A stretch of 37,976 bases of DNA. Source: Lentisphaeria bacterium. Lineage in GTDB: Bacteria; Verrucomicrobiota; Lentisphaeria; Victivallales; Victivallaceae. The stretch is from the NCBI GenBank assembly GCA_017443585.1, contig JAFSYV010000114.1:1-37976 (forward strand). Direction: 5' to 3'. Positions within the stretch are counted from its first letter, which is position 1. The number at the start of each line of letters is the position of its first letter. A model generated the notes under the pieces. That model did not search any database and had not been told where the DNA came from. It worked only from the letters and a program-made list of their open reading frames with translations. Below are positions 1-8,890 of the stretch, piece after piece. A program made the translations under genes and the position numbers.

Positions 1-1
1 C

Positions 2-2176
2 AAGGGATACGGGTACACCTGGATTTCCGCTCCGAAGTTGAAGGCGGTGGAAAACAAGATCCTCGAAACGCAGGCCAACAAACGCCGTCAGACCATCGAG
101 CCGCCGCCGGTTTACTACAACAATCTGAGCTGCGACTACGTGACGGGAACGGGGGAGGCTCAGCTCAAATTGAAGGTCCCCGCGGGCTCCTACCGCGCGG
201 TGATGATCTGCGGCCACGCCGGGCGGGGCAACCCGAACTTCGTCTGGAATATCGAAGCCGGCGGGGTCGAAGTCAACAACTGGGGCAAATTCGCCATCCG
301 CGAGCTGATCTTTCCCGTCCGGGCCGCGGATGACGGGGCCGTCATCGCCATCAAGACCAAAAGCGCCTGGCTGGTGAATGCGCTGCTGCTGGTTCCCGAA
401 GAAAAGTGGGACGAGTTCCGGAAAGGCGGGGAGTACCTCTCCCTGCGCAACGAAATGTTCCTCCTTTCCAACGCCCGGCTGGCGAAGTGGAAGAGGATAC
501 CCCAGCCCATCGTCCGTCCGGCTCCGCCGCCGAAATGGACCGAAGAACAGCTCGAGGGGGAATTCGTCCTGTTCCGGAGGGGATACTGCGATCCGGTTTT
601 CCCCGGGGAATTTCCCTGGAAAGAGGAGCTCGATGCGCCCCTGCGGCTCTTTGCCGCCGGGACTGAACGCGAAAGCGTGACCTTCACCGTTCACGCCATG
701 AAGAATATCGGTTCCGTCAAACTCGAAACGTCGCCCCTTTCCGGTCCCGGCGGCGCGAAACTTGCCGCTCCGGAGATCCGGTACGTCCGCTACATGTTCG
801 TCCGGCCCCATTATACCGTTCTCGACAAGTATTTCGAAGCTCCCGACATCGTCATGCCCTACCGGAAACCCCTGGAACTGGACAGGGGCCGCAATCTGAG
901 GTTCTGGCTCACGGTCAAAGTTCCGGCGGGAACGCCCGCGGGGACCTACACCGGAGAGGTCAAACTCACCTGCGATGAAAAGAGCAAAACGCTTCCCTTT
1001 ACCGTCAAGGTCCTCGGTTTCGATCTGGAAAAGGATCCCGACCGGATCTACGCCATCTACTACCACATGCCCGATCCCGAGGCGGCCAAGGATCCCCACA
1101 GCTCCAAGTGGCTGACGAACAAGCGTGAAAGCGAGCTCGCCGGACTGCGGGAAGCCGGATTCACCGGCATCACCATGAACTTCTGGGCCTCCCACAAGAA
1201 GGGAAAGGAGCTTTTCGTGCTGATCGACCGGTACCGGAAGGGCGCCGAAGCGGTCAGGAGATACGGCATCACCGCTCCGACTCCTGCCGGTTACGGCGAA
1301 GGACGGCTCTACGCCGACAACATGCACAAGAGTCTGCCTCCGCATCTGACGGGCATGGAAATGCCCAACGACGCCTACTTCGCCGATGTGGAAAAGACCA
1401 TTCAGACCATCATGGCCGAGTACAAGAAGAATCCTTCCTGGCCCGAGCCGCTGATCTACCTCACCGACGAGCCGGACAGCACGCCCACCGTGGTGGCCTA
1501 CCTGAAGCGTGTAGGCGAGATCGCCAAGCGCTGCGGTGCGCGGACCTATGTGACCGCCAACCCGGCCAGCAAACTTTACGCGCCTCTCTTCGACGTGGTG
1601 GACGTCTGGTGTCCCCCCTCGTTCACCCTGCCTCCCGAGGCCATGAAGGAGTGGAAGAAGAAACGTCCGGGGACGGAGTTCTGGTGTTACCCCAACTCCG
1701 TCTGCGGATCCAACAACCACGTGACTCCCGCCGGGGCCCGGATGACCTTCGGCTACGGCTTCTGGAAATCCGAGTTCAAGGCCCTGATCCCCTGGATGTA
1801 CCAGAGCATCGGCGGCGACCAGTGGAACTACCTCGACGCCGCCCGGATGGACTTCCTCAACCGGACCGATGACGACGGCACTCCCATCCCCGCCATGAAC
1901 TTCCTCTGCTACCGCGAGGGCATCGACGACGTGCGCTATCTCCGTACGCTGCGGACCCGGATCGACCTGGCCAGGCGGAACGGACTTTCCGCCGCCGCCG
2001 CCCGCGGTGAAAAGCTCATCGGGGAACTGCGCGAGGCCATCCCCGCCCAGCGCCGCTACAAGGACCATGAAGACGGAGTCTGGGACTGCGGCACCATGGA
2101 CGCCTGGCGCTGGCGTATCGCCCAGGAGATCATGAACATCAACACCGAACTGCAGAAGAAAGGAGTGAGAAAATGA
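2..2176 (+). CDS. DUF4091 glycoside-hydrolase-like protein (5' truncated)
   Basis: The frame is open to the left edge, so the true start lies outside the window; the TTG at 38 is only an internal codon. About 724 residues are visible. The N-terminal part is beta-rich, then a barrel-like region contains 'YLTDEPDS' near nt 1454-1477, a DEP motif typical of DUF4091 and related clan-A hydrolase folds. The C-terminus 'CYREGIDDVRYLRTLR' is the DUF4091 signature. Proteins of this family are usually exported and act on polysaccharides, but no substrate can be named and the signal peptide would be off-window. It overlaps the next gene by ATGA, so the two are translationally coupled. The domain call is firm; enzyme activity is inferred. 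Confidence 0.85.
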   Translation, partial: KGYGYTWISAPKLKAVENKILETQANKRRQTIEPPPVYYNNLSCDYVTGTGEAQLKLKVPAGSYRAVMICGHAGRGNPNFVWNIEAGGVEVNNWGKFAIRELIFPVRAADDGAVIAIKTKSAWLVNALLLVPEEKWDEFRKGGEYLSLRNEMFLLSNARLAKWKRIPQPIVRPAPPPKWTEEQLEGEFVLFRRGYCDPVFPGEFPWKEELDAPLRLFAAGTERESVTFTVHAMKNIGSVKLETSPLSGPGGAKLAAPEIRYVRYMFVRPHYTVLDKYFEAPDIVMPYRKPLELDRGRNLRFWLTVKVPAGTPAGTYTGEVKLTCDEKSKTLPFTVKVLGFDLEKDPDRIYAIYYHMPDPEAAKDPHSSKWLTNKRESELAGLREAGFTGITMNFWASHKKGKELFVLIDRYRKGAEAVRRYGITAPTPAGYGEGRLYADNMHKSLPPHLTGMEMPNDAYFADVEKTIQTIMAEYKKNPSWPEPLIYLTDEPDSTPTVVAYLKRVGEIAKRCGARTYVTANPASKLYAPLFDVVDVWCPPSFTLPPEAMKEWKKKRPGTEFWCYPNSVCGSNNHVTPAGARMTFGYGFWKSEFKALIPWMYQSIGGDQWNYLDAARMDFLNRTDDDGTPIPAMNFLCYREGIDDVRYLRTLRTRIDLARRNGLSAAAARGEKLIGELREAIPAQRRYKDHEDGVWDCGTMDAWRWRIAQEIMNINTELQKKGVRK

Positions 2177-3039
2177 AACAGCTCCTCTTTGGACTTTCCC
2201 TCGTCTGCGCCGCCGTTCTCGCGGCGGCCGGCTCCTCGGGGCTCACCGAGGAACTCGACCTCAAGACCTTCCCCTCGCTGAAGTGGCGGGGAGCCGTGGC
2301 TTCCGCCTCGCCGGGAACCATGCGGAGCCCCCTCGGCGGCAAGACCGTCACCTTCACCTATCCCATCATCTACGATGCGTCGGGCAAGCCCGCCAAGACC
2401 TCCTGGCCCCGCTGCACGGTCACCGTTCCTCCGCAGTACCAGAACTGGGGCGCCTACGATTTCCTGGAGTTTTCGGTCTACACCACCTTCAACCGCTCCG
2501 ATGAGGAATATCTGCCCGTCAGTTTGAGCTGCAGCAGCGCCAAAACCCGTCAGAACCTCGCGATGGACATCCGCACTCTCAGGCAGAACGAGTGGGTCAA
2601 AGTGGTGGTCCCCCTGCGGAAGATGGCCAAAAAGGAGCCGATCAAGTCCATGCAGATCCACCTCAACGCCCGGCGGTATTTCCCCAACGACAAGCTGGTG
2701 CTGCACCTCGGAGATTTCAAGCTGGTGCGCATCACCCAGTGGCAGGTTTCGGCCTTCAAGATGACCGCTCCGGCGATCTTTTCGGATCGTCAGACCCTGC
2801 CTTTGGCCTTCGAGCTTCTGGGGCCCGGAGAGGAGTCGAAAGTCCCCTTCCGCATCACCGACAAATCGGGAAAGAAGGTCCGGGACATCCAGCTCCCCTG
2901 CAAGCGGGGATTCGCCTACCGGACTCTGGAGATCGGAGCGCTTGCCCCCGGAGACTACATCGTCTCGGTCTTCCCCGACGACGAGAAACGGCAGCACAGC
3001 GCCGCTTTCAAGGTGATCCCCTCGCCCTGGAAGAAGTGA
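2173..3039 (+). CDS. Secreted protein of unknown function
   Basis: A 288-residue protein starts with a signal peptide (residues 1-20, 'MKQLLFGLSLVCAAVLAAAG'). Residues about 80-180 have the alternating pattern of a beta-sandwich ('YDFLEFSVYTTF', 'WVKVVVPLRKM', 'LVLHLGDFKLV') resembling carbohydrate-binding jelly-roll modules. The C-terminal part looks like a small Ig-like beta domain. I do not recognise a named family. The ATG overlaps the stop of the DUF4091 gene in an ATGA junction with 'aaaggagtg' just upstream as ribosome-binding site, so it probably works with that protein at the cell surface. It ends 10 bp from the convergent nitrilase gene. Confidence 0.8.
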   Translation: MKQLLFGLSLVCAAVLAAAGSSGLTEELDLKTFPSLKWRGAVASASPGTMRSPLGGKTVTFTYPIIYDASGKPAKTSWPRCTVTVPPQYQNWGAYDFLEFSVYTTFNRSDEEYLPVSLSCSSAKTRQNLAMDIRTLRQNEWVKVVVPLRKMAKKEPIKSMQIHLNARRYFPNDKLVLHLGDFKLVRITQWQVSAFKMTAPAIFSDRQTLPLAFELLGPGEESKVPFRITDKSGKKVRDIQLPCKRGFAYRTLEIGALAPGDYIVSVFPDDEKRQHSAAFKVIPSPWKK

Positions 3040-3049
3040 CGGCAGGAGC

Positions 3050-3865
3050 TTACCGGGGAGTCTCCACGTGCTCCCGCGACAGGAGCAGGACTTCCCGGTA
3101 GTCCCCGATGCGGTCGGGCTCGCCGTAAGAGGCGGCCCGCATGAAGCGCGCCTTGGGGTCGATATCGCACGCAAGGACGCCGGGCGTCCCCCCGCCGTCG
3201 GCGAGGATGACGCCTTCCGGAGAGACGGCCATGCTCTTTCCGCCTTTGCCGGGATCGGGCATGGCCGGGGCCGAACGCAGCAACGTGCAGCCGCAGTCAA
3301 AGGCCCGGCTCCGGGTGACGAATTCCAGGATCTCCGGCCGTTCCTGGCGCTGATGGCTGACGACGATCATCACGTCGATGCGCTGTTTGGCGTATTGGAT
3401 GAAAAGTTCCGGAAAGTAGAAGTCGAAGCAGATGGCCGCGCCGAAGCGGATCCCGTTCACCTCGAAGGCCGTCGCCTCGGTTCCGGGAACGATCCCCTTG
3501 GCCAGCTCCGGTTTCACCAGATGGATCTTGGTGTAGGGCGAAAAGCTTCGCCCGTCGGCGGTGAAGACGGTCAGCTGGTTGCGCAGGCGCCCTTCGCTGT
3601 CGAAATTCATGAGCCCGCTCATGACGGTGCAGTTTGCCCGCCGGGCAGTCGCCCCGAGCTCCGCGACGAACTCCGCTCCGGCCCCCGTGATGAGGGCCCG
3701 CATGTCGGAAGCGTCGGCATAGCCGGTGCAGTTGGCGTTTTCGGGAAAGACGGCCAGATCGCACTTCCCCGGTTCGATGTTCCGGAGCGCTTCGATCTGC
3801 CATTCGAGTGTCTTCAGTGCCTCCCCTTTGGCAGGGTAGGGCGGCTGCATGATAAGGGTCCGCAT
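3050..3865 (-). CDS. Carbon-nitrogen hydrolase (nitrilase superfamily)
   Basis: A 271-residue protein of normal length for the CN-hydrolase family, which hydrolyses amides or nitriles in the cytoplasm. The Glu-Lys-Cys triad is visible: E42 in 'AVFPENAN', K113 in 'YTKIHLVKPE' and C146 in 'AAICFDFYFPEL'. The start is supported by AGGAGG 8 bases upstream and a promoter at 3904-3932. It has its own promoter downstream of the NeuB operon and may not belong to that pathway. It resembles the omega-amidase and N-carbamoyl amidohydrolase branches; the substrate cannot be decided. Confidence 0.9.
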   Translation of the reverse strand: MRTLIMQPPYPAKGEALKTLEWQIEALRNIEPGKCDLAVFPENANCTGYADASDMRALITGAGAEFVAELGATARRANCTVMSGLMNFDSEGRLRNQLTVFTADGRSFSPYTKIHLVKPELAKGIVPGTEATAFEVNGIRFGAAICFDFYFPELFIQYAKQRIDVMIVVSHQRQERPEILEFVTRSRAFDCGCTLLRSAPAMPDPGKGGKSMAVSPEGVILADGGGTPGVLACDIDPKARFMRAASYGEPDRIGDYREVLLLSREHVETPR

Positions 3866-3903
3866 GAAATTGCCTCCTGTATTTGTAGTTCTGTTCGCCC
3901 CAT

Positions 3904-3932
3904 AATATACCGCCCCGCTCCCTGATTTTCAA
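3904..3932 (-). promoter_or_regulatory. Sigma70-like promoter of the nitrilase gene
   Basis: On the minus strand, -35 TTGAAA (3927-3932), an exact 17-bp spacer and -10 TATATT (3904-3909). The predicted transcript starts near 3897 and gives a leader of about 30 nt with a strong AGGAGG site. Confidence 0.7.
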
Positions 3933-3955
3933 GGGCGGAGCGCCGGGGACGGCGT

Positions 3956-4861
3956 TCAGGAAAGGGAAGCCAGGAGCGCTTCGGTTTCGGTCAGGAGCGT
4001 TTCCAGCGAGGTGAAGCGGGGACTCACCCCCGTCGTTTCTTCGGCGCGGCGGGAATCGGAAAAATAGATTTCCGCATGGCCGTTGGGGGAGCTTTCCCGC
4101 AGATCGGTGTATTCGTATCGGAGCGAAAACTTTTCCGCGAAGGCCCGGAGTATCTCGGACTTGGAAACGCTCTTCGCGCTTCGGACGTCCAGCGCGGTGT
4201 TGAGGGAGGGCTGCTCCGCGGCCCGGCGGATCAGCGCCGCCAGATCGGCGGGAGCGGGGAAATCCCGGACGATCTCCTGCCGGGTGGTCGCGAAGGGGCG
4301 TTTTTCGACGAGCGCCTTGACCAGTTCCGTCATGAAGTACCCGGACTCCAAGTCGATGAAGCGGGAGAAAAAGGAAAAGATCCGCAGGTCGAGGATCCTC
4401 AGCGCGGGCAGGGAACGGTGTTTGGCTTCGGCGTAGAGCTGGGCGACCGGATACCACTGCTCCATGGTCAGGTGATTGGGGAAAAAGGTTTTGGAGCTCT
4501 CTTCATCGACCGGGGCGTTGGCGTCGCGGTCGAAAACCGCCCCGCTGGAAAAATGCACGTAAAGCGCTTCGGGATTCCTTTTCAGGGACGCCAAGGCCAG
4601 ATTGTCGAAGGGTTCCAGCACCGAAAACCACAGATGGGGATCTTCCCGGATCAGATTGGGGGTGCCCGCGCCGATGCAGTTGATCAGAAGATCGTATTCG
4701 AGCCCGGCAAGGCGGGAAAAATCGCTTTCCACCCGCACGTCGAGACCCTTCAGCGCTTCGGGACGCCGGGCGAAAAGGCAGAGCTCGTCCCCCTTTCCGA
4801 GGAAAAAGGGGGTCAGGGCTCTGGCGATGTGGGAAGTTCCCCCCGTGATGACCGTACGCAT
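3956..4861 (-). CDS. NAD(P)-dependent epimerase/dehydratase (extended SDR)
   Basis: A 301-residue protein with the N-terminal Rossmann motif 'ITGGTSHIA' (residues 5-13) and the SDR catalytic elements 'HFSSGAVFD' (Ser105/106) and 'YAEAK' (Tyr143, Lys147). This family oxidises, reduces, epimerises or dehydrates sugars, usually nucleotide-linked. It is the last of six co-directional genes and starts 12 bp after the radical SAM gene. It probably performs a keto-sugar reduction or epimerisation on the product of that operon. The exact reaction cannot be assigned. Confidence 0.87.
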   Translation of the reverse strand: MRTVITGGTSHIARALTPFFLGKGDELCLFARRPEALKGLDVRVESDFSRLAGLEYDLLINCIGAGTPNLIREDPHLWFSVLEPFDNLALASLKRNPEALYVHFSSGAVFDRDANAPVDEESSKTFFPNHLTMEQWYPVAQLYAEAKHRSLPALRILDLRIFSFFSRFIDLESGYFMTELVKALVEKRPFATTRQEIVRDFPAPADLAALIRRAAEQPSLNTALDVRSAKSVSKSEILRAFAEKFSLRYEYTDLRESSPNGHAEIYFSDSRRAEETTGVSPRFTSLETLLTETEALLASLS

Positions 4862-4873
4862 GGGAGTTCCGGT

Positions 4874-5938
4874 TTACTTGACGATCATATCCTCATCGGA
4901 AAAGATCTGATCCATGGGAACGGGCAGCTCCTTCGAATAGGTGGGCACGATGTACCGGTCGATGAAGGGGCGGCTTTCGGCGATGAGGCAGGTGTTCACG
5001 TGCTTGCCGAACCACTTGATGTTCATGCCCCGGTCGATGATGTCCTTCAGCGGCTCCCGGAAGACGTTGCCGATGGAAACGTGGATGTAGGGGCAGGGCA
5101 TCACATCGCCGTATTTGGTGACGGAGATCATCCGCTTCATGGCGATGCAGCCCAGGTCGAGACCGTAGGAGGGCGTGAGGTGGGTGAAGACGTTGTACTT
5201 TTTCTCGAGCACGTTGCGCATGTAGTCCTCGTCCTCTCTCGTGACCAGCATGTCGAACTTGCCTTCCCAGGAGCCCACGGGCTTGGCATAGGTGACGAAG
5301 GTCCCCACCCCCTTGGCCTTGGCGAATTCCAGGTACTCGATGAACTCGTCGGAGTGGAGCCGCTGGTGGGTCACCACCGTGGAGAGAATGATGTTCAATC
5401 CGGCCTCGAGGGAGGCGTCGATGGCCCGGAGCGCCCGTTCATGGGAACCCGGCATCCGGCGGAACTCATCGTGCTCTTTGGCGTTCAGACTGTCGAGACT
5501 GAGCTGGATCTTGTCCACCCCGATGCTCTTGAGGTGTTTGGCTTTGGCATGGTCCAGCAGCCAGCCGTTGGTGTCGCTGACGATGTAGAAACGCTGGGGG
5601 TCGATAGCTTCCACCAGCTGGTCGAAATCGGGGAAGACCAGAGGTTCGCCCCCGGTGATGACGAAGTTCGCCAGTCCCAGTTCATCCGCCTGACGGCAGA
5701 AATCCCGGACATCGGCCAGGGTGAAGCTCCTCCCTTCCTTCTTGCCCTGGAAGCGCTTCACCGAGCAGTGCTGACACCTGAAGTTGCAGGTGTAGTCGTA
5801 CTGGAACTGGATGATGGCGATGCTTTCGTTCCTCGCGGCCTTCTCGGCAAACTTCATCACCTTTTCGTAGACATGGGGCTTGTTTTCCTTGAGGTAGTTG
5901 CGGCGTCCCTGTTCCACACCGGTAAGTTCTTTGGCCAT
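4874..5938 (-). CDS. Radical SAM enzyme, SPASM/twitch-like C-terminus
   Basis: A 354-residue protein. The cluster-binding motif CxxxCxxC is 'CNFRCQHC' (Cys51, Cys55, Cys58), followed by 'NFVITGGEPLVF', the GGE motif contacting S-adenosylmethionine. Near the C-terminus, 'LGCIAMKRM' and 'GDVMPCPYIH' give Cys residues placed as in SPASM/twitch domains, which bind extra iron-sulfur clusters. Family members carry out radical epimerisation, dehydration, carbon insertion or peptide modification. It lies in an operon with NeuB-like, TPP and methyltransferase genes, 30 bp after the latter, so a sugar or keto-acid substrate is more likely than a peptide; no precursor peptide gene was seen. Confidence 0.9.
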   Translation of the reverse strand: MAKELTGVEQGRRNYLKENKPHVYEKVMKFAEKAARNESIAIIQFQYDYTCNFRCQHCSVKRFQGKKEGRSFTLADVRDFCRQADELGLANFVITGGEPLVFPDFDQLVEAIDPQRFYIVSDTNGWLLDHAKAKHLKSIGVDKIQLSLDSLNAKEHDEFRRMPGSHERALRAIDASLEAGLNIILSTVVTHQRLHSDEFIEYLEFAKAKGVGTFVTYAKPVGSWEGKFDMLVTREDEDYMRNVLEKKYNVFTHLTPSYGLDLGCIAMKRMISVTKYGDVMPCPYIHVSIGNVFREPLKDIIDRGMNIKWFGKHVNTCLIAESRPFIDRYIVPTYSKELPVPMDQIFSDEDMIVK

Positions 5939-5968
5939 GATGTCGACTCCTGTTTTTTTGTTTGTTGT

Positions 5969-7099
5969 TTATAAGAATTCCAAAGTATTTTCTCTGAGCA
6001 CCGCCAGCGCGAAGCGCCCCGGAAAACGATTCCCGAGGATGGAAACGACTTCGTCGGAATAGCCGCCGCAGGCGACGATGACGGAATCGGCGTCGGATGC
6101 CGCCAGCTCATCGGGCGAGACCACCTGGATATGGGTGGTATAGGTGAAACGGCCCTGTTTTTCGGGCGATGAATCCACGACGAAACAGATCTCCTCGGGA
6201 GTCATTCCGGAAAGGGCCAGCACGGTGAGCGCCTGATGCCCCGCGCCCCAGAAGGCGGTCTTCCGGTGGCGGGCAAGAAACTCCCGGAGTTCCCGGTCGA
6301 GGCGTTCCCGCACGGCGGCGCAGCCGCTCAGGTCGCACTCCCCGCGGCGGACGACTTCTGCCGAAAGGATGTAGTCGTGCCAGACGCTCCGGCAGCTGCG
6401 TACGGTGAATCCGTTGCTCTGCAGAACTCCCGTCAGGGTCTCGGCGGTGAAGGAATAGATGTGCTCCGTGCTGAATTCGGTCAGCAGGGAGTTGCGCAGG
6501 ATCATATCCAGATTTGGCACTTCGACCAGACCGGGGGCGCCGGGGCGGAGATTGTTCCCGATCCCCCGCAGGAATGCGGGCAGATCGGGGATGTGCTCGA
6601 GAAAGTTGAGCACGAAAAAACCGTCGAAGGGGGCGCCGGGGAGTTTTTCATCGCCCGTTTCGAAGAACTCCCTGACCGCATCGAGGCCCTGTTTCCTGCA
6701 GAACTCGACCGCTTCCGGGCCGTACTCGACGCCGACGGCCTTGACGCCCGACTGCGCCATGAGCGACAGGTATTCCCCGCGGCCGCAGCCGGCTTCGAAG
6801 ACCTTCTTCCCCGCGAGGCCGTACCGCCGGATCCAGTCGGAGAACTGTTCGAACCGGAATTCCTTCATGCTTTCGGAAACTCCGCTCGCCCGGAGCACTT
6901 CGCGGAAATAAGGCACCGGCGGAGCCGTGTGCTGCAGCACCCCGCAGGCGGGACACTGGCGCAGCGCCAGATCCACGCCTTTGTCCGCGGCGAGTTCCGC
7001 CGGGGTCGCGGGCATGCGCTGGGCCGCCGCCGGAACGTTCTTGAGTTCCAGCAGGACCTTGCTCAGTTCGGAGCGGCAGATGCGGCAGAGCGGGGCCAT
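5969..7099 (-). CDS. SAM methyltransferase, sugar C-methyltransferase-like
   Basis: A 376-residue three-domain protein. The N-terminal part has a zinc-site pattern with Cys5/Cys8 and Cys49/Cys52 ('CRIC', 'CPAC'), as in the Methyltransf_13 domain. The class I SAM domain has motif I 'FEAGCGRGEY' at 101-110 and 'GFFVLNFLEHIPD' downstream. The C-terminal Rossmann-like part 'FWGAGHQALTVLALSG' matches the Methyltransf_14 domain. This arrangement is that of NDP-keto-sugar C-methyltransferases of the NovU/TylC3 type, which make branched sugars. It starts 6 bp after the TPP gene. C-methylation of a keto-sugar is inferred from architecture and neighbours. Confidence 0.9.
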   Translation of the reverse strand: MAPLCRICRSELSKVLLELKNVPAAAQRMPATPAELAADKGVDLALRQCPACGVLQHTAPPVPYFREVLRASGVSESMKEFRFEQFSDWIRRYGLAGKKVFEAGCGRGEYLSLMAQSGVKAVGVEYGPEAVEFCRKQGLDAVREFFETGDEKLPGAPFDGFFVLNFLEHIPDLPAFLRGIGNNLRPGAPGLVEVPNLDMILRNSLLTEFSTEHIYSFTAETLTGVLQSNGFTVRSCRSVWHDYILSAEVVRRGECDLSGCAAVRERLDRELREFLARHRKTAFWGAGHQALTVLALSGMTPEEICFVVDSSPEKQGRFTYTTHIQVVSPDELAASDADSVIVACGGYSDEVVSILGNRFPGRFALAVLRENTLEFL

Positions 7100-7105
7100 G
7101 AACGA

Positions 7106-8890
7106 TCAGATCCTCATATTTTCCTCGAACTCCGCCTCGGGCAGGAAGGGCGCCAGATTTTCCATGGGCATGGAGACCATGCCCCCGTCGGGCAGCGCCT
7201 TGGAGCTCAGGTGCGGATTCGTCCCCACTTCGGGGTCGATCATCACTTCGCAGATGACCGTTCCGGGGATAGCGAAGACCTGTTTGACCTGCTCCGTCAG
7301 GTTCCGGGGCGAATCGATGCGCGTGTACCGCAGACCGAATCCGGCGCAGAGTTTCTCGAAGTCCGGCAGCGTCAGCCCGCTGGAGGGGTCGCAGGCCACG
7401 AGATGGCCGCCGAAGCGGCCCTTCTGCATATTGCGGATGGAGCCGTAGCCGTTGTTGTTCAGGATGAAGAGTTTGATGGGCAGATCGAGCCTGCGGAGCG
7501 TCTCGAACTCCTGGATGTTGTGCATGACGCCCCCGTCGCCCACCAGGCCGACGGTGAGCTTCCTGCCCGAGCCGATGCATCCGCCGATGAGGGCGGGGAG
7601 ACCGAATCCCATGGAGCCCAGTCCGGGGGTGTTGTGGATGCGGACGCCCTCTTTCACCGGGACCGCCTGCATGGTGACTTCGGCACAGGCGCCCGAGCTG
7701 CCGGGGATCAGCAGGTCCCCCGGCTGCAGCGCCCGGCCGATGGACTCCACCAGCGCGTAAAGATTGACCATTTTCCGCTCTTCGGAAAGCAGTTCCGGGG
7801 CGACGGGGGGATAACGGCGCAGCCACCCCTTGCACTTGGCCAGAAAGGCGGAGCAGGGGAGGGGGCCTGCGGCCAGTTTCAGCATCGCGTCGATAAGATC
7901 CCCCGCGTCCATGACGAACCCGGTGATGTCGGGCCGTTCCAGCTTGTCGATCTCGCACTTGTCGATGTCCGCCATGAAGATCTTCGCCGCCGGAGCGAAA
8001 TGGGGGGCATTGAAGCCCGTCTGGCAGAGGTCCAGCCGGGTCCCCAGGACAAGGAGCACGTCGCAGGTCTGCTGGGCGAAATTGGCTCCCCGCTGTCCCA
8101 CGATGCCGGGACGGCCGATGTAACAGGCGTGGTCTTCAGGGAGAAAATCGGCGGCCTTCCAGCTCAAGGCCACGGGGATCCCGAGTTTTTCCACGAGGGA
8201 GCGGAATTTCCCGACCGCCCCCGCGGCCCGGATGCCGTTCCCGGCGTAGATCAGGGGCCGCTTCGCCCGGAGCAGGGCGTCGAGGATCTGCCGGGCGGCC
8301 CCGGCGCAGTCGGGTTCCGGCGCTTCGGGAGGCGTGAAACAGGGCAGCTCTTCCGGATCGATGAAAGCCCCCTGCACATCCAGCGGCAGGTCCAGCCAGA
8401 CGGGGCCCCTGCGGCCGTGAAGGGCGAGGTAAAGGGCCTTGGTCAGTTCGAAGGGGACCTGCTTCGGATCGGTGACGCATTTTGCGTACTTGGTCACGGG
8501 GGAAACGATGGCGGCGATATCCACCTCCTGGATCCCCATCTGGCGCACGTGGTGCTTGTGCATGAGCTCGGCGGTCTTGGCCTGTCCCGAAAGCACGAGG
8601 AGCGGCGTGGAGTCGATCCACGCCCCGGCCACGCCCGTCACGGCGTTGGTGGAGCCGGGGCCCGCCGTCACCAGCGTGACCCCCAGATCGTTCCGGTCCT
8701 GGGCGTAGGCTTCGGCGGCGATGGCTGCGGCCTGTTCATGGAGGCAGCAGACGAAATCCAGCCCCGGCGTCTTGCCCAGGGAGTCCACCAGATGCATGCA
8801 CCCGCCGCCGGGCAGCATGAAGACCGTGTCGACGGATGTTTTTTCCGCGATGACTTTGAAGATATAGTCGGAAACCTTGATTTTGCTCAT
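7106..8890 (-). CDS. Thiamine-diphosphate enzyme, acetolactate-synthase-like
   Basis: A 594-residue protein of typical length. The N-terminal pyrimidine-binding domain has the activating glutamate E52 in 'CCLHEQAAA'. The C-terminal domain carries the ThDP/Mg motif 'GDGGVMHN' about 27 residues before 'LNNNGYGSI'. The family decarboxylates 2-keto acids and transfers the carbon unit, as acetolactate synthase does. No regulatory small subunit or ilv gene is adjacent. Placement between a HAD phosphatase and a methyltransferase in a NeuB operon suggests specialised sugar metabolism, for example adding a two-carbon branch as in yersiniose biosynthesis. The start overlaps the HAD stop by ATGA. Confidence 0.9.
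   Translation of the reverse strand: MSKIKVSDYIFKVIAEKTSVDTVFMLPGGGCMHLVDSLGKTPGLDFVCCLHEQAAAIAAEAYAQDRNDLGVTLVTAGPGSTNAVTGVAGAWIDSTPLLVLSGQAKTAELMHKHHVRQMGIQEVDIAAIVSPVTKYAKCVTDPKQVPFELTKALYLALHGRRGPVWLDLPLDVQGAFIDPEELPCFTPPEAPEPDCAGAARQILDALLRAKRPLIYAGNGIRAAGAVGKFRSLVEKLGIPVALSWKAADFLPEDHACYIGRPGIVGQRGANFAQQTCDVLLVLGTRLDLCQTGFNAPHFAPAAKIFMADIDKCEIDKLERPDITGFVMDAGDLIDAMLKLAAGPLPCSAFLAKCKGWLRRYPPVAPELLSEERKMVNLYALVESIGRALQPGDLLIPGSSGACAEVTMQAVPVKEGVRIHNTPGLGSMGFGLPALIGGCIGSGRKLTVGLVGDGGVMHNIQEFETLRRLDLPIKLFILNNNGYGSIRNMQKGRFGGHLVACDPSSGLTLPDFEKLCAGFGLRYTRIDSPRNLTEQVKQVFAIPGTVICEVMIDPEVGTNPHLSSKALPDGGMVSMPMENLAPFLPEAEFEENMRI

Noticed and set aside
7106..8890. Annotation of the TPP enzyme as ilvB acetolactate synthase
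   Set aside because: No ilvN or ilvC is adjacent and the gene is embedded in a sugar operon, so a branched-chain amino acid role is less likely.
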